This document shows positions 33,913 through 43,166 of a DNA stretch of 64,000 nt, in pieces. The position numbers and the translations under genes were made by a program. The DNA is from Candidatus Centipeda massiliensis (GTDB taxonomy: Bacteria; Bacillota; Negativicutes; Selenomonadales; Selenomonadaceae): the NCBI RefSeq assembly GCF_900290285.1, contig NZ_LT985756.1, positions 248,819 through 312,818 on the forward strand, given 5' to 3'. Numbering within the stretch: position 1 is the first letter of the stretch; each line of letters begins with the position of its first letter. The notes under the pieces were generated by a model. It was not told where the DNA came from. It did no database searches and worked only from the letters and a program-made list of their open reading frames with translations.

Positions 33913-35301
33913 ATGAGAATCGAACACGATTTTCTCGGTGAACTGGAAGTCCCTGATGATGTCTACTATGGCGTACAGACCATGCGTGCCGTCGAGAATT
34001 TCTACATCACAGGACAGAAGCTTGATCCGGACTTCATCGTCGCACTCGCACAGGTGAAGAAGGCTGCGGCACTTGCGAACATGGACACAGGGCGCCTCTC
34101 ACATGACATTGGCGACGTCCTCGTGCAGGCGGCCGACGAGATCATCGCGGGCGGACTCATCGATCAGTTCCCCGTTGACCCCATTCAGGGCGGTGCGGGC
34201 ACATCCATCAACATGAACATGAACGAGGTGCTGTGCAACCGTGCGCTCGAACTGCGCGGCGAGGCAAAGGGACGCTACGACATCATCTCTCCGAACAATC
34301 ACGCGAACATGGCACAGTCAACGAACGATGCTTTCCCGACGGGCATCAAGGTCTGCCTCTCATCAAAGGGAAGTGTATTCCTTGCCTCACTGGATCGCCT
34401 CGCCACGGAGCTGGAGAAAAAGGCGACGGCATTCCGCGCAATCCTCAAGATGGGACGCACGCACTTGCAGGATGCCGTCCCCATCACACTTGGTCAGGAG
34501 ATGGGCGCATACGCCTCTGCCGTGCGCCGCTCCATGCGCCGCGTAAGCCTCGTGCAGCGTAATATCCATACCATCAACATGGGCGGTACCGCCGTCGGCA
34601 CGGGGCTCAACGCCGAGCCAGCCTACATCAAGGCGGTCGCGAAACGCCTCTCAGAGATCACGGGCGAGCAGTACCGCACGTCGCAGAACATCATCGACGC
34701 GACAAACAACACAGACGCATTTGCCGACTTCTCCTCCGCACTCAAGAACGCGGCGCTCGTTCTCATCAAGCTCGCAAACGATTTCCGCCTTATGGCATCG
34801 GGACCGCGCTGCGGGCTGAACGAGCTGCATCTGCCCATGCGCCAGCCGGGTTCATCCATTATGCCGGGCAAAGTCAACCCCGTCATTGCAGAGGTGCTCG
34901 ATCAGGCGTGCTATCAGGTGATTGCGGGCGATCTCGCCGTCACACTCGGCGTGGAGAACGGACAGTTCGAGCTGAACGTCATGGAGCCGGTCATGGCATT
35001 CAATATGTTCAACTCGCTGAACTACCTCACGCGCGCCGTCGACACCTTTGTCGACAAACTCCTCGTCGATCTGAAGCCGAACGTCGAGCAGTGCCAGAAA
35101 TGGCTCGACAACAGCGTCGGCATCGTGACGGCACTCCTGCCGCACATCGGCTACGAGAAATCCGCCGAACTCGCGCGCGAGGCATACACGACTGGCAAGC
35201 CCATCCGCGAGATCATCCTGGAGCAGGGCATCCTCACGAAGAAAGAACTGAACCACATCCTCTCACCGCGCCAGATGACGCGTCCGGGGATTGCCGAATG
35301 A
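33913..35301 (+). CDS. aspA: Aspartate ammonia-lyase
   Basis: A 462-residue fumarase-superfamily enzyme splitting aspartate into fumarate and ammonia; in anaerobes it feeds fumarate respiration. Seen: RIEHDFLGE at the N-terminus, GGAGTSINMNMNEV, MAQSTNDAFPT, MGRTHLQDAVPI, and the signature GSSIMPGKVNPV. The SS loop and the TNDA region favour aspartase over fumarase, with which confusion is possible. GAGGAG is 8 bp before the ATG. No clear terminator follows; a 5-bp TTGCC/GGCAA hairpin lies just downstream. Confidence 0.93.
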   Translation: MRIEHDFLGELEVPDDVYYGVQTMRAVENFYITGQKLDPDFIVALAQVKKAAALANMDTGRLSHDIGDVLVQAADEIIAGGLIDQFPVDPIQGGAGTSINMNMNEVLCNRALELRGEAKGRYDIISPNNHANMAQSTNDAFPTGIKVCLSSKGSVFLASLDRLATELEKKATAFRAILKMGRTHLQDAVPITLGQEMGAYASAVRRSMRRVSLVQRNIHTINMGGTAVGTGLNAEPAYIKAVAKRLSEITGEQYRTSQNIIDATNNTDAFADFSSALKNAALVLIKLANDFRLMASGPRCGLNELHLPMRQPGSSIMPGKVNPVIAEVLDQACYQVIAGDLAVTLGVENGQFELNVMEPVMAFNMFNSLNYLTRAVDTFVDKLLVDLKPNVEQCQKWLDNSVGIVTALLPHIGYEKSAELAREAYTTGKPIREIILEQGILTKKELNHILSPRQMTRPGIAE

Positions 35302-35409
35302 TACGGAACTGACCTTGCCTCTGCGGCAATGCTGAAGGCTGCGGGAAACGGCGTCCAAGGGCACTATGATAAAAGTTATAGACAAAAGAAAATGCAGTAC
35401 TCCTAAGCA

Positions 35410-35541
35410 AACCCTAGTGGAGCAAGCGGCGTAGAGTGTGCGACCCGCCCCCCTGCGGATTTTAATCGTTCAAGCGCAGCGCGTTTGGAATCCGCAGGTA
35501 TTTAGGCGGATGAGCACACGTCCGCTTGCGTAACGAGGGTT
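35410..35541. repeat. Palindromic intergenic repeat family 2, copy 1
   Basis: About 132 bp starting AACCCTAGTGGAGCAAGCGG and ending with its near inverse (CCGCTTGCGTAACGAGGGTT). Inside, CCTGCGGATT and AATCCGCAGG form a second inverted pair. It would fold into one long hairpin. About 100 bp before it (35302-35409) and 60 bp after it show nothing I can name. Confidence 0.75.
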
Positions 35542-35601
35542 CTGCGTGGAGTACGCAAGCGAATCCGTAACCGTTGCCATAGACCCCATCCAAGTTACCT
35601 G

Positions 35602-35631
35602 TTGCTAACGCTCCTGCCAACGTGCTATAAT
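35602..35631 (+). promoter_or_regulatory. Promoter of the tyrosine recombinase gene
   Basis: TTGCTA (35602-35607), an 18-bp spacer, TATAAT (35626-35631). The RNA would start near 35638, leaving a leader of about 130 nt to the preferred start. Confidence 0.6.
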
Positions 35632-35769
35632 CAACCGAATGGGATGAAAGCGGGTGATATTTTGGCGGCAAACGAAGGCTATCGCAGCGGCGGCACACCT
35701 CAGACGGGCGTTCCTGCGCGGCGGACGGAGACTGCCCCCGGTGCCGTACGGCGCATGGGGGACATCTCC

Positions 35770-36756
35770 ATGAGTGTGCGGCAGGATGCCATCACGCCCG
35801 AATATTTCATCACCCACTTCTACGAGTATCTGCCGCGCTACATCGCGGGCGGCGCACCCACGGCGGACACCCGCGACACCTACGAACTCGCCATCCGTCT
35901 CTTTCTCCACTGGTGCATGGAGCAGGGACTCCACCCGCTGAATGACGTGCACGACTATCAGATCCGCATCTACATGGAGGATATGCGTACAAAGGGCTAC
36001 AGCGCGGCGACCCTCATGATCAAGGGCGCGGCGATTCGCGCCTTTTACAAGGTCGCACAGCGCCTTTCCTTCATCGCCGAGAACCCCTGTGCCGACCTGC
36101 AGCTGCGCAACCCGCAGCATCTCGACGAGGACTATAAATACCTCACCGTCGACCAGATCAAGGAGATCTGCGAGAGTCTCGCTGCGGACAAGAACGCCCT
36201 GCGGCGTCTGCGCAACCTCCTCATCGTCTACCTCATGGGCGTCGAGGGGCTGCGCGTCGTCGAGGTCATGCGCCTCTCGGACGAGGACATCGACTGGCAG
36301 CGCGGACGCATCGAAATCCGCGGCAAGGGACACGCGGGCATCATCTACCCCTGTGAGGAGACCTTTCAGCTCCTCAAGGCATACATCGAGGTGCGCGGTG
36401 CCGTCCCACCGGAGAATCGCCTCACGCCCACCATCATCTCCTGCTCACCCAACAACATGAAAGGACGGATCACGCGCGTCGGCATCCGCTACGTCATCAA
36501 CAAAGCGCTGACGAATGCGGGACTGAAACAGCCCGGCTACGCGTGCCACCTCTTCCGCCACAGCTGTGGCACAAACCTCTATCAGGAGACAAAGGACCTG
36601 CGCGTCGTGCAGGAAACCTTGCGCCAGCGCAGCCCAAAAGTCACCGCGAAATACGCCCACGTCCACGAACGCATGGAGAACCGCGTCACACGAGGAATTA
36701 CACCGGGGGTGAGTGTGGAAACGGTGCGGAGCAGCGGACAGGATACAACAACGTAG
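35770..36756 (+). CDS. Tyrosine recombinase (XerC/XerD-like integrase)
   Basis: A 328-residue site-specific recombinase. An N-terminal SAM-like core-binding domain (about 10-115) precedes the catalytic domain. The catalytic set is visible: R in GVEGLRVVEVMRL, H-x-x-R in HLFRHSCG, and Y in TAKYAHV. ATG at 35770 has GGGGGA 7 bp upstream; ATGs at 35644 and 35755 are possible alternatives. It resembles resident chromosome recombinases as much as phage integrases. No phage or integron genes lie nearby, but a palindromic repeat is directly upstream. Confidence 0.88.
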   Translation: MSVRQDAITPEYFITHFYEYLPRYIAGGAPTADTRDTYELAIRLFLHWCMEQGLHPLNDVHDYQIRIYMEDMRTKGYSAATLMIKGAAIRAFYKVAQRLSFIAENPCADLQLRNPQHLDEDYKYLTVDQIKEICESLAADKNALRRLRNLLIVYLMGVEGLRVVEVMRLSDEDIDWQRGRIEIRGKGHAGIIYPCEETFQLLKAYIEVRGAVPPENRLTPTIISCSPNNMKGRITRVGIRYVINKALTNAGLKQPGYACHLFRHSCGTNLYQETKDLRVVQETLRQRSPKVTAKYAHVHERMENRVTRGITPGVSVETVRSSGQDTTT

Positions 36757-36802
36757 GACAATTCACATACAATGCCGCTGAAGAGCACATAGGAGGATAT
36801 TG

Positions 36803-37852
36803 TTGAATTTACAGAACAAAAAGGTCTGGATTACGACAGGCGGCGGCATTGGCGATACCATCATGTTCACGCCTGCTCTGCGCCGCCTCAAAGAAATCTA
36901 TCCTTCCTGCCATCTGACATTCATGACGCGATGGCCGAACCATGCAGTTCTGCGCGGTCTCCCCTATCTGGATGAGGTCACCTATATTCGCAGAGGCACA
37001 CTTCTCGGTCGTTGGCGCGTACTTCCATCATTTCTGCGCGGACAGGATGCCGTCGTTTTCACCGACTGGCAGCCACAGCTTTTACTATTCGCAAAACTTG
37101 CAGGACTTCCGCTGCGCGCAGGATATCCACGCAAAAACCACACTCTTTCAAAGTATCTTACCAAAGCAATTCGTCCTCATGTCTTTCAATCAACAGACTA
37201 CGCCGCAGAAACTAATGCAAAGGTATTTTCGGATGCTCTTGGCATCACATTGGACGGCGATATGACGCGGCCGGACATTGGCTCTCCCACAGAGGAAGAG
37301 CATCATTACGCATCACAGTTGCTTGAACAAATCGGATTAAAAAAGGACGAACCCTTTTTCCTTCTTTCTCCGTTTGCAAGCCTTGCGCAGCGCAACTGGC
37401 CATTGAACGAGGCACGGGATTTTGTAAAGCGTGCCGAAAAAATATTCGGCTGTCCCATCGTTGTCATCGGTTCGTCCGAGAACGAAAAAGAAGCAAAAGA
37501 ACTTTCCCGCTTTAATCTCATTGGTCAAACCACGGTAGGCGAACTTATTGATATTATCTCTCGTGCTGTGCTCCTTGTAACACCGGACAGCGGTCCCATG
37601 CACATTGCAGGAGCGCTCGGCACACCCGTTGTGCCTCTGTTCAGCAAGGATCTCCCAAGCCGCTGGGCACCGAAATATCACTGTCACCCTATATATCTGG
37701 ATATGGACTGCTCTCCATGCGACGATGATATGGCACGAAATTGTCCGTTTAGCGTAAAATGTATGAGCGGCATTCGGACAGATATGGTACTCGATGCAGC
37801 TGAGAGGCTGCTGCAAGTGGAAACTGCCAGCCTCCTTAAATCTCGCATATAA
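36803..37852 (+). CDS. Glycosyltransferase family 9 (heptosyltransferase-like)
   Basis: About 349 residues in two Rossmann-like halves (GT-B fold). The N-terminal TGGGIGDTIMFTPALRRLKE is the acceptor-side signature, and LLVTPDSGPMHIAGALGTPVVPLFS is the nucleotide-sugar signature seen in ADP-heptose:LPS transferases; here it is shown in parts. C-terminal cysteines (CSPCDDDMARNCPFSVKC) are typical of this group. TTG at 36803 is favoured, 6 bp after AGGAGG, over TTG at 36800. It follows the recombinase by 46 bp and faces the main LPS cluster. Probably transfers heptose in LPS core synthesis. Confidence 0.88.
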   Translation: MNLQNKKVWITTGGGIGDTIMFTPALRRLKEIYPSCHLTFMTRWPNHAVLRGLPYLDEVTYIRRGTLLGRWRVLPSFLRGQDAVVFTDWQPQLLLFAKLAGLPLRAGYPRKNHTLSKYLTKAIRPHVFQSTDYAAETNAKVFSDALGITLDGDMTRPDIGSPTEEEHHYASQLLEQIGLKKDEPFFLLSPFASLAQRNWPLNEARDFVKRAEKIFGCPIVVIGSSENEKEAKELSRFNLIGQTTVGELIDIISRAVLLVTPDSGPMHIAGALGTPVVPLFSKDLPSRWAPKYHCHPIYLDMDCSPCDDDMARNCPFSVKCMSGIRTDMVLDAAERLLQVETASLLKSRI

Positions 37853-37859
37853 GACAATG

Positions 37860-37907
37860 AGTCCCCCTAGATAGAAAATTTGGCGCTTCTATCTAGGGGG
37901 ACTTTCT
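37860..37907. terminator. Terminator after the GT9 gene
   Basis: A perfect 17-bp stem (37860-37876 with 37887-37903). The T tract is short (TTTCT). Confidence 0.8.
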
Positions 37908-37922
37908 ATCTCTCTGCTCTAT

Positions 37923-38085
37923 AGGAAGCACTGATAAATTCAGCCACGCCATATTGACGCATCTTTTTTGCCCGCACTGTGCCCACGATCCTCCACATGG
38001 CTTTGGCTATGCGTTCGGTTTGCCTCCTTGTTCGGACGAAAAAATCTACGTCAATCTGACGGACTTCATTTTGTCAGCGATTCCT
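37923..38085. repeat. MITE-like intergenic repeat, copy C (overlaps a coding end)
   Basis: About 163 bp with left end AGGAAGCACTGATAAATTCA and right end TTTTGTCAGCGATTCCT. Flanks read TAT on the left and ATA on the right. Its last 40 bp are translated on the minus strand as the C-terminus of the next gene. Confidence 0.85.
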
Positions 38086-39284
38086 ATACTATCCTGCATT
38101 GCTCGGAGCACCTGCTCCTCTGTTACCTGCAAAATACAGTGCGGTACTGTATGCAGACAGCCCTGCTCGCACCCCGGAAGTACGTTCTCCGGCTGCAGCA
38201 TCGCGAGATCGGACTGCCACGGATAAAGTCGCACAGGATAGTTTTGCTCCATATTCTGAATATCTGCACCGACCTTATAGATGACAACGCCGCGCAATCC
38301 ACAGGCAGCGGCAAAATGCGCTGGTCCCGTATCACCGCCCAGATAGAAATCTGCCCTCTTCATCAATGCCAATGTCTGACGAATCGTCGTTCTTCCAATA
38401 AAGTTGTAGGCCGAAACTTCCCTGCAAAATGTTTTCGCATACTTCTCTGCGCTCTTCCCTGCACCTACGAGCAGAAGCGACAGCGGATACCGTACCGACA
38501 GCGTACGGCAGACGGATACATACCGCTCAACAGGCCAGTCCTTGCTTGGATGCGACGTACTTAGATTGACAATTACGCGCCGCGTATCCAGTGGAAGCTT
38601 AGCTGCCGCCAGCAGATCATCGACACAGCGCTCATCTTCCTCCGTAAGCCAAACAGGCATACCCGTATCCGCTACGCTTCCACCTGCTGCAGATACGAGC
38701 ATCAGATTGCGCTCCACCTCATGTGCTTCTCCGTGCGCCTCTAATATCTTTGTGAAAAGAGCATCATACGCTCCCATATATTGCCGGTGGTTTGTTTTGT
38801 TCGTTCGCTCTGTATAAGAAAAGCGACGTGAAGCTCCGGAAAAAAATGCAAGCCATGCGTCGACCATCGAAGGCATACAGGTCGTGGGAACAATGGCACC
38901 ACCTATGTCTGTCTGCCACAGGTATTCTCTTGCAAAGTCCCACGTACGCCTCAAATTCACGCGGCAATAAGATTTTTGAGCACGATCATCATAGACGAGA
39001 AGACGATCAATGCAGGGAGATGCCGCTAAAAGATTTTTATTCGATGGAGCGCATACGGCAGTGATTTCTGTCGCAGGAAACGAACGCTTTAACTCTCGGA
39101 GGAGCGGCAGCACTGTCATCGTATCGCCCAACGGATACCGTATAAGAACCAAAAAGCCCTTGCCGCTTCCATGTGGAATCGCTTTTTTCCTCTTCCAGCA
39201 AACGACTTTCGTAAGAATGTATTCCAAATATCTATGCATGGATTTTCCCTTATGAGGGCAGTCGACGGCTGCCAACGATTTCAT
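38046..39284 (-). CDS. Glycosyltransferase family 9 with repeat-derived C-terminus
   Basis: Up to 412 residues, GT-B heptosyltransferase-like: VLIRYPLGDTMTVLPLLREL, then VNLSTSHPSKDWP and YLGGDTGPAHFAAACGLRGV. The C-terminal cysteine-rich segment (GCEQGCLHTVPHC) fits the family. The ATG at 39284 overlaps the upstream stop (ATGA), which supports coupling; ATG at 39239 has a better ribosome site (AAGGG). The last 13 codons and the stop lie inside repeat copy C, so the insertion has replaced the native end. Last gene of the LPS cluster. Confidence 0.85.
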   Translation of the reverse strand: MKSLAAVDCPHKGKSMHRYLEYILTKVVCWKRKKAIPHGSGKGFLVLIRYPLGDTMTVLPLLRELKRSFPATEITAVCAPSNKNLLAASPCIDRLLVYDDRAQKSYCRVNLRRTWDFAREYLWQTDIGGAIVPTTCMPSMVDAWLAFFSGASRRFSYTERTNKTNHRQYMGAYDALFTKILEAHGEAHEVERNLMLVSAAGGSVADTGMPVWLTEEDERCVDDLLAAAKLPLDTRRVIVNLSTSHPSKDWPVERYVSVCRTLSVRYPLSLLLVGAGKSAEKYAKTFCREVSAYNFIGRTTIRQTLALMKRADFYLGGDTGPAHFAAACGLRGVVIYKVGADIQNMEQNYPVRLYPWQSDLAMLQPENVLPGCEQGCLHTVPHCILQVTEEQVLRAMQDSIGIADKMKSVRLT

Positions 39285-40261
39285 AGTTTTGCAATAAATA
39301 CCCGCAAAACTGTCGGGGATTTAAGCAGTAGACAGCACTTCATTCGATCACGATATTTTCCTTTCCCCCGAACAAACCTTACGAGCACCTCATAATTCCG
39401 TGCAATATATTCATCTGCTTCTCTTACAAAGCCATGACGCAAAGCACTGAGAGCAAAACGATAGCTACGATATGCCTGTGAAGAAAGGAGCGCCTCTACC
39501 GCTTGCGGACGATGTTCACGAACAAATGGCAAAACGAGATCAAATATACCTGCCTGCCATTCCCAATCGGAGGGACGCCAAAGTCCCTCATCCGTCGCGC
39601 TTCCCCCTCGTCGTATATAGGTGCTCAGGATTTGAGTTACTGCTGTGGAACGAGTCACAGAAAGAAGCTTTAAAAAGAATGCCGTATCTTCAGAGTTTGG
39701 CACGTCAAAAGGGAACGACAATTCGTATTCTTGAATCAGTGTACGTCTTATCAGCATTGCACTGATATGAAATGTCAAGCGAAGTTCCGTTCCTCCATGA
39801 AGATAATCTTCCACAAAACCTTCAACAGCCGACACCGGACCAACGAGAGCAGTTTTCCCATCCGGAAACCGCTCCTCTGTGCGCCCATAGACAAAATCCG
39901 CGTCTTTTTCCTCTGCACGCAGAAGAAGTCGCTCAATGGCATACGCATACCACAGATCGTCTCCATCCAAAAAAGAGATGTATTCTCCTCGCGCTGCCGC
40001 AAGACCTGTATTACGAGCTGCAGAAACGCCGCCATTTTCCTGACAGATAAGGCGAATACGCGGATCCTGTGTGGCGATCTCCACAACAATGGAAGCGGTA
40101 TCATCCGCAGAACCGTCGTCTACAACGATCAGTTCCCAGTTCGAAACAGTCTGTGCCTGTACAGATACAATCGCCTGTTCAATCGTCTGCGCGACATTGT
40201 ATGCAGGCATAATAACAGATACACGAGGGGACTTGCATCCTTCATACATTCTGTTTTCCAT
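39281..40261 (-). CDS. Glycosyltransferase family 2
   Basis: A 326-residue GT-A enzyme. Seen: VSVIMPAYNVAQTIEQAI at the start, ELIVVDDGSADDT, GVSAARNTGLAAARGEYISFLDGDD containing the DxD metal site, and a C-terminal helical part. The NSEDTAFFLKL segment holds the likely catalytic acid. GGAGG is 9 bp before the ATG. It overlaps the next GT9 gene by 4 bp. It probably adds an outer-core or O-chain sugar; the sugar cannot be told. Confidence 0.9.
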   Translation of the reverse strand: MENRMYEGCKSPRVSVIMPAYNVAQTIEQAIVSVQAQTVSNWELIVVDDGSADDTASIVVEIATQDPRIRLICQENGGVSAARNTGLAAARGEYISFLDGDDLWYAYAIERLLLRAEEKDADFVYGRTEERFPDGKTALVGPVSAVEGFVEDYLHGGTELRLTFHISAMLIRRTLIQEYELSFPFDVPNSEDTAFFLKLLSVTRSTAVTQILSTYIRRGGSATDEGLWRPSDWEWQAGIFDLVLPFVREHRPQAVEALLSSQAYRSYRFALSALRHGFVREADEYIARNYEVLVRFVRGKGKYRDRMKCCLLLKSPTVLRVFIAKL

Positions 40262-40288
40262 GTTGTATTTCCTCCACAGGACATCCGG

Positions 40289-41194
40289 TCATCGATCCTG
40301 TAAGATTGCCTGTATCCGCTCCGCAATCTGTGCATCGACTTCATCGAGAAACGCAAAGCGACGCCGATAGACGGCACGCTTGCGCGTCGGTACTTCCTCC
40401 ATCGTCTTGCGCGGCAGTGTGAGAGGAAGTTCATAAAACCTCTTATCTTCGGTCTGCCAGCCGCCCGCCTCCTCCCAGAACCTGCCAAAATCCGTCTTAA
40501 GCTTGCGGTCACGGCGAATGTGGTTATTCGCGTAATACCCTGCATTCGATACGGCAAGGATACGCTGCACGCCGAGCGCACGCGCAACCGCCTGCGTCAT
40601 GTAGAGGATAAGATTCTTTGTGCGGAAGCGATGTGCACGCTTTGTCATCTCACGGACAAAGTCCTGTGCGTCCTCGGTGTTCGGTCCCTGCATTGCACCA
40701 ATGACCAGCGTTGGCTGTCCATCCCGCTGCTCAATCCAAAAGACGATCTGGTAAAGGGTCACATGATTGACCTCCATCATGACAGAGAGCAACCCTTCTT
40801 TGCGCTGACCGGGTGCGAATTTCAGATAAGCACACCAATCCATATCCGCATCTGCAGAGCGCCAAATCTCGTGTATGCCATCGTACCCAAGGCTGACAAA
40901 ATCCTCGGGGTTCAGCCTGTCTTCGAGATAGGCGTAGTGTTCCCGTATGAGCTTCATGCGCGTGCTCACGGTAGACCCTGCATAAAAAAAGGATCGTGTC
41001 GCCTGCTCCAGAGGAAATGGATTGCGCGCATAAAGCTCTTTGCGCGCCTCCGTCTTCTGAAAGAAATCGTAGAGTTCGCGCAGCTGTTTCCGGTGCAGCA
41101 GACCGCGCACCATAAAGACGACGGCGCGGTGACGCTCGCGCGGATTTTCCCAGCGATAGGCACGACGCGCGACGGCACGGATCTCAGCAATCAT
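40289..41194 (-). CDS. VirK/YbjX (DUF535) family protein
   Basis: A 301-residue protein of the DUF535 family. Characteristic parts are HYAYLEDRLNPEDF, LLSVMMEVNHVTLYQIVFWI, GAMQGPNTEDAQDFVREMTK and VSNAGYYANNHIRRDRKLKTD. Relatives in enterics (VirK, YbjX) affect outer-membrane behaviour and resistance to host peptides, but the chemistry is not known. It overlaps the upstream GT2 gene by 4 bp, so it belongs to the LPS operon. Confidence 0.85.
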   Translation of the reverse strand: MIAEIRAVARRAYRWENPRERHRAVVFMVRGLLHRKQLRELYDFFQKTEARKELYARNPFPLEQATRSFFYAGSTVSTRMKLIREHYAYLEDRLNPEDFVSLGYDGIHEIWRSADADMDWCAYLKFAPGQRKEGLLSVMMEVNHVTLYQIVFWIEQRDGQPTLVIGAMQGPNTEDAQDFVREMTKRAHRFRTKNLILYMTQAVARALGVQRILAVSNAGYYANNHIRRDRKLKTDFGRFWEEAGGWQTEDKRFYELPLTLPRKTMEEVPTRKRAVYRRRFAFLDEVDAQIAERIQAILQDR

Positions 41195-41970
41195 GAAAAA
41201 TCTCCCGTATGGCGGTTTGTCTTGTCAAGATAATACAGTTTTACATACTTTGCCATCGTATAGAAATAGTGGAACACCGCAAGAATAAATCCGATACGTC
41301 CATCGAGGAAGCCGCGTTTCAAGAAGTACATGCGAAAACTTGCCCACACAGGATGCAGAATCATATCGGCAAGATTCGCACGCCGCCCCGCATTGTAGGA
41401 TTTCTGAGCTGCGAGGGTTGTATAGGTATTCAGCTTGCCTAGATAGTGTGTCCAGTCACGATAGGGATAGTGAACAAGATACTCTTCCCGCGGGAGTTTG
41501 ACCTCCTGATAGGAGTGACATATCTTGGGATGAACAAGTCCCGTGACGCTCGTCCCCGCACGCGGCAACAGACGGACGACATAATCAGGAAACCAACCGC
41601 CATGGTGCAGCGGCTGCTCAAAATAGTAGCTCAGACGCGCGTTCGCGTACGCATATCGCCGATCATCCGCTGCAACAATCGACTTGATGTGCTCTGCAAG
41701 CCTCGGTGACACACGCTCATCCGCATCCAGAAAATAAATCCAATCGTGCGTCGCCTCTTGAATTGCAAAGGTCTGCTGCGCCCCCCAGTCGCCGGCGAGC
41801 GCACGCTGCACAACACGCGCCCCGAGGGAACGTGCAAGCTCCGCTGTCCGATCCGTGCTAAAATCGTCGATGACAATGATCTCATCAGTAAAGGAAACGC
41901 TGCGAATACAGTCCTCTATGTTCTGCTCCTCGTTCTTTGCGAGGATCAGTACCGATAGATTCAGAGCCAT
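41191..41970 (-). CDS. Glycosyltransferase family 2 (WaaE/KdtX-like)
   Basis: A 259-residue GT-A enzyme: LSVLILAKNEEQNIEDCI, EIIVIDDFSTDRT, DWGAQQTFAIQEATHDWIYFLDADER with the DxD. This form, LAKNEE and then QR/F-A then DADE, matches WaaE/KdtX, which adds beta-glucose to the inner-core heptose. ATG at 41970 follows AAGGAC by 6 bp; an upstream ATG at 42000 overlaps the previous stop and would add ten residues. Confidence 0.88.
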   Translation of the reverse strand: MALNLSVLILAKNEEQNIEDCIRSVSFTDEIIVIDDFSTDRTAELARSLGARVVQRALAGDWGAQQTFAIQEATHDWIYFLDADERVSPRLAEHIKSIVAADDRRYAYANARLSYYFEQPLHHGGWFPDYVVRLLPRAGTSVTGLVHPKICHSYQEVKLPREEYLVHYPYRDWTHYLGKLNTYTTLAAQKSYNAGRRANLADMILHPVWASFRMYFLKRGFLDGRIGFILAVFHYFYTMAKYVKLYYLDKTNRHTGDFS

Positions 41971-41996
41971 AATGCCGTCCTTTCCAGCCATCAGCT

Positions 41997-43148
41997 TCAT
42001 TTCCCCGCGTTTCCGTCGATGATCTCCATAATGCGCACAGCAAAACGCGCGGGTGCATATTCATCGGCGGCACGTTGAAGCGCTTCATGCCAATGCAGTG
42101 CACGGCTGTCATATTCGTTAATAAAGGTCTCAAGTGCCCCCCCAAGCGCCGCCAAATCTCCGCTTGGAAACGTCATGCCGATCGAAAAACGTTCAAACAC
42201 CTCAGGGTTCATGTCATCACTTGTAAGGACAGGTTTCTTAAAACCGATTGCCGTGAAGAGCATCGCCCCCCAATGATAACGGTAGCGTGGCGCAGAGTAA
42301 GGCAGGAGGAGTGCATCCACCTCAGAAATGGCACGCTGCCAGTCCGCACCAATCAGTCCGCGATGCAGAAATGTAATCCCCCGCCCCGCATAAGCGGCAA
42401 TGATGCGCTCGAACTCTGCTGCATCCTCCGCATGCATCGTTGACCCCTGCACAAGCAGACGAACGGGACGTGTATAGTTCCCTGCAAGATAGACCTGCAG
42501 CAGATCCTCAAGGCGTTTCTCCCTACGGAACTGGCCGAAAAAACCGATCGTAATGGGTTCATCCGCTTTCACGGGGGGAGGCGGCACGACCTCGATATCG
42601 CGCGGAATAAAGGTCGGCGGCGGCATCAGGCGAATATTCGACCGCTGTTCACCAAAAATATTGTTGCCAAACGTAAGTACGACAGGATGGATATTCGTAT
42701 GTTCGGAGAGACCGTCTGTAGCGCTGAGAAATTTCGGTGCCTCGCTCGGATTGATTCCATGCTGAATAAAGAGAACCGGCACAGGTGAACGCCGCAGGAC
42801 ACTCTGACGCAGCGCACGCAGATAGCGGTAGGTTGACGTGGGAATAATGAGTGCATCAAACGCCCCAGTCAAAGCCTCCTGATAGAGTGCGCGATACCAG
42901 CCGAAGCGCCGCCGCTCACGCTGCACAGAGAGAAACAGCTTGCGAATGCCACGCGCATTCGTATAGAGTACAGGAGCGCCTGGAAGATACCGCACAGGCA
43001 CATGATAATCCATGCCGAACTGAAATTTCTCCGGCACATAAAAGATCACTTCATGTCCGAGCGTCTTCAGTTCATCCACAAGAATGCGGTCAAAGTCCAC
43101 CTCATGTCCGCCGGGGGTCATGATATTTTCAAAGATGGCAATCTTCAT
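41997..43148 (-). CDS. Glycosyltransferase, GT4-type
   Basis: A 383-residue GT-B enzyme. Residues 10-15 (MTPGGH) fit the glycine-rich acceptor loop. The C-terminal half has ITIGFFGQFRREKRLEDLLQ (nucleotide-sugar domain start), LLVQGST, ALLLPYSAPRYRYHWGAMLFTAIGFKKPVLTSD, quoted in parts. The E-x7-E motif of GT4 is not clean, as GAM replaces part of it. GGAG lies 8 bp before the ATG. Likely LPS core or capsule sugar transfer. Confidence 0.82.
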   Translation of the reverse strand: MKIAIFENIMTPGGHEVDFDRILVDELKTLGHEVIFYVPEKFQFGMDYHVPVRYLPGAPVLYTNARGIRKLFLSVQRERRRFGWYRALYQEALTGAFDALIIPTSTYRYLRALRQSVLRRSPVPVLFIQHGINPSEAPKFLSATDGLSEHTNIHPVVLTFGNNIFGEQRSNIRLMPPPTFIPRDIEVVPPPPVKADEPITIGFFGQFRREKRLEDLLQVYLAGNYTRPVRLLVQGSTMHAEDAAEFERIIAAYAGRGITFLHRGLIGADWQRAISEVDALLLPYSAPRYRYHWGAMLFTAIGFKKPVLTSDDMNPEVFERFSIGMTFPSGDLAALGGALETFINEYDSRALHWHEALQRAADEYAPARFAVRIMEIIDGNAGK

Positions 43149-43166
43149 GTATCTGTCTCCGTCCGT

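Noticed and set aside
33913-35301. Fumarase (fumC) instead of aspartase
   Set aside because: The families share the GSSIMPGKVNP signature, but the N-terminal RIEHDFLGE and overall pattern match aspartate ammonia-lyase better; not excluded completely.
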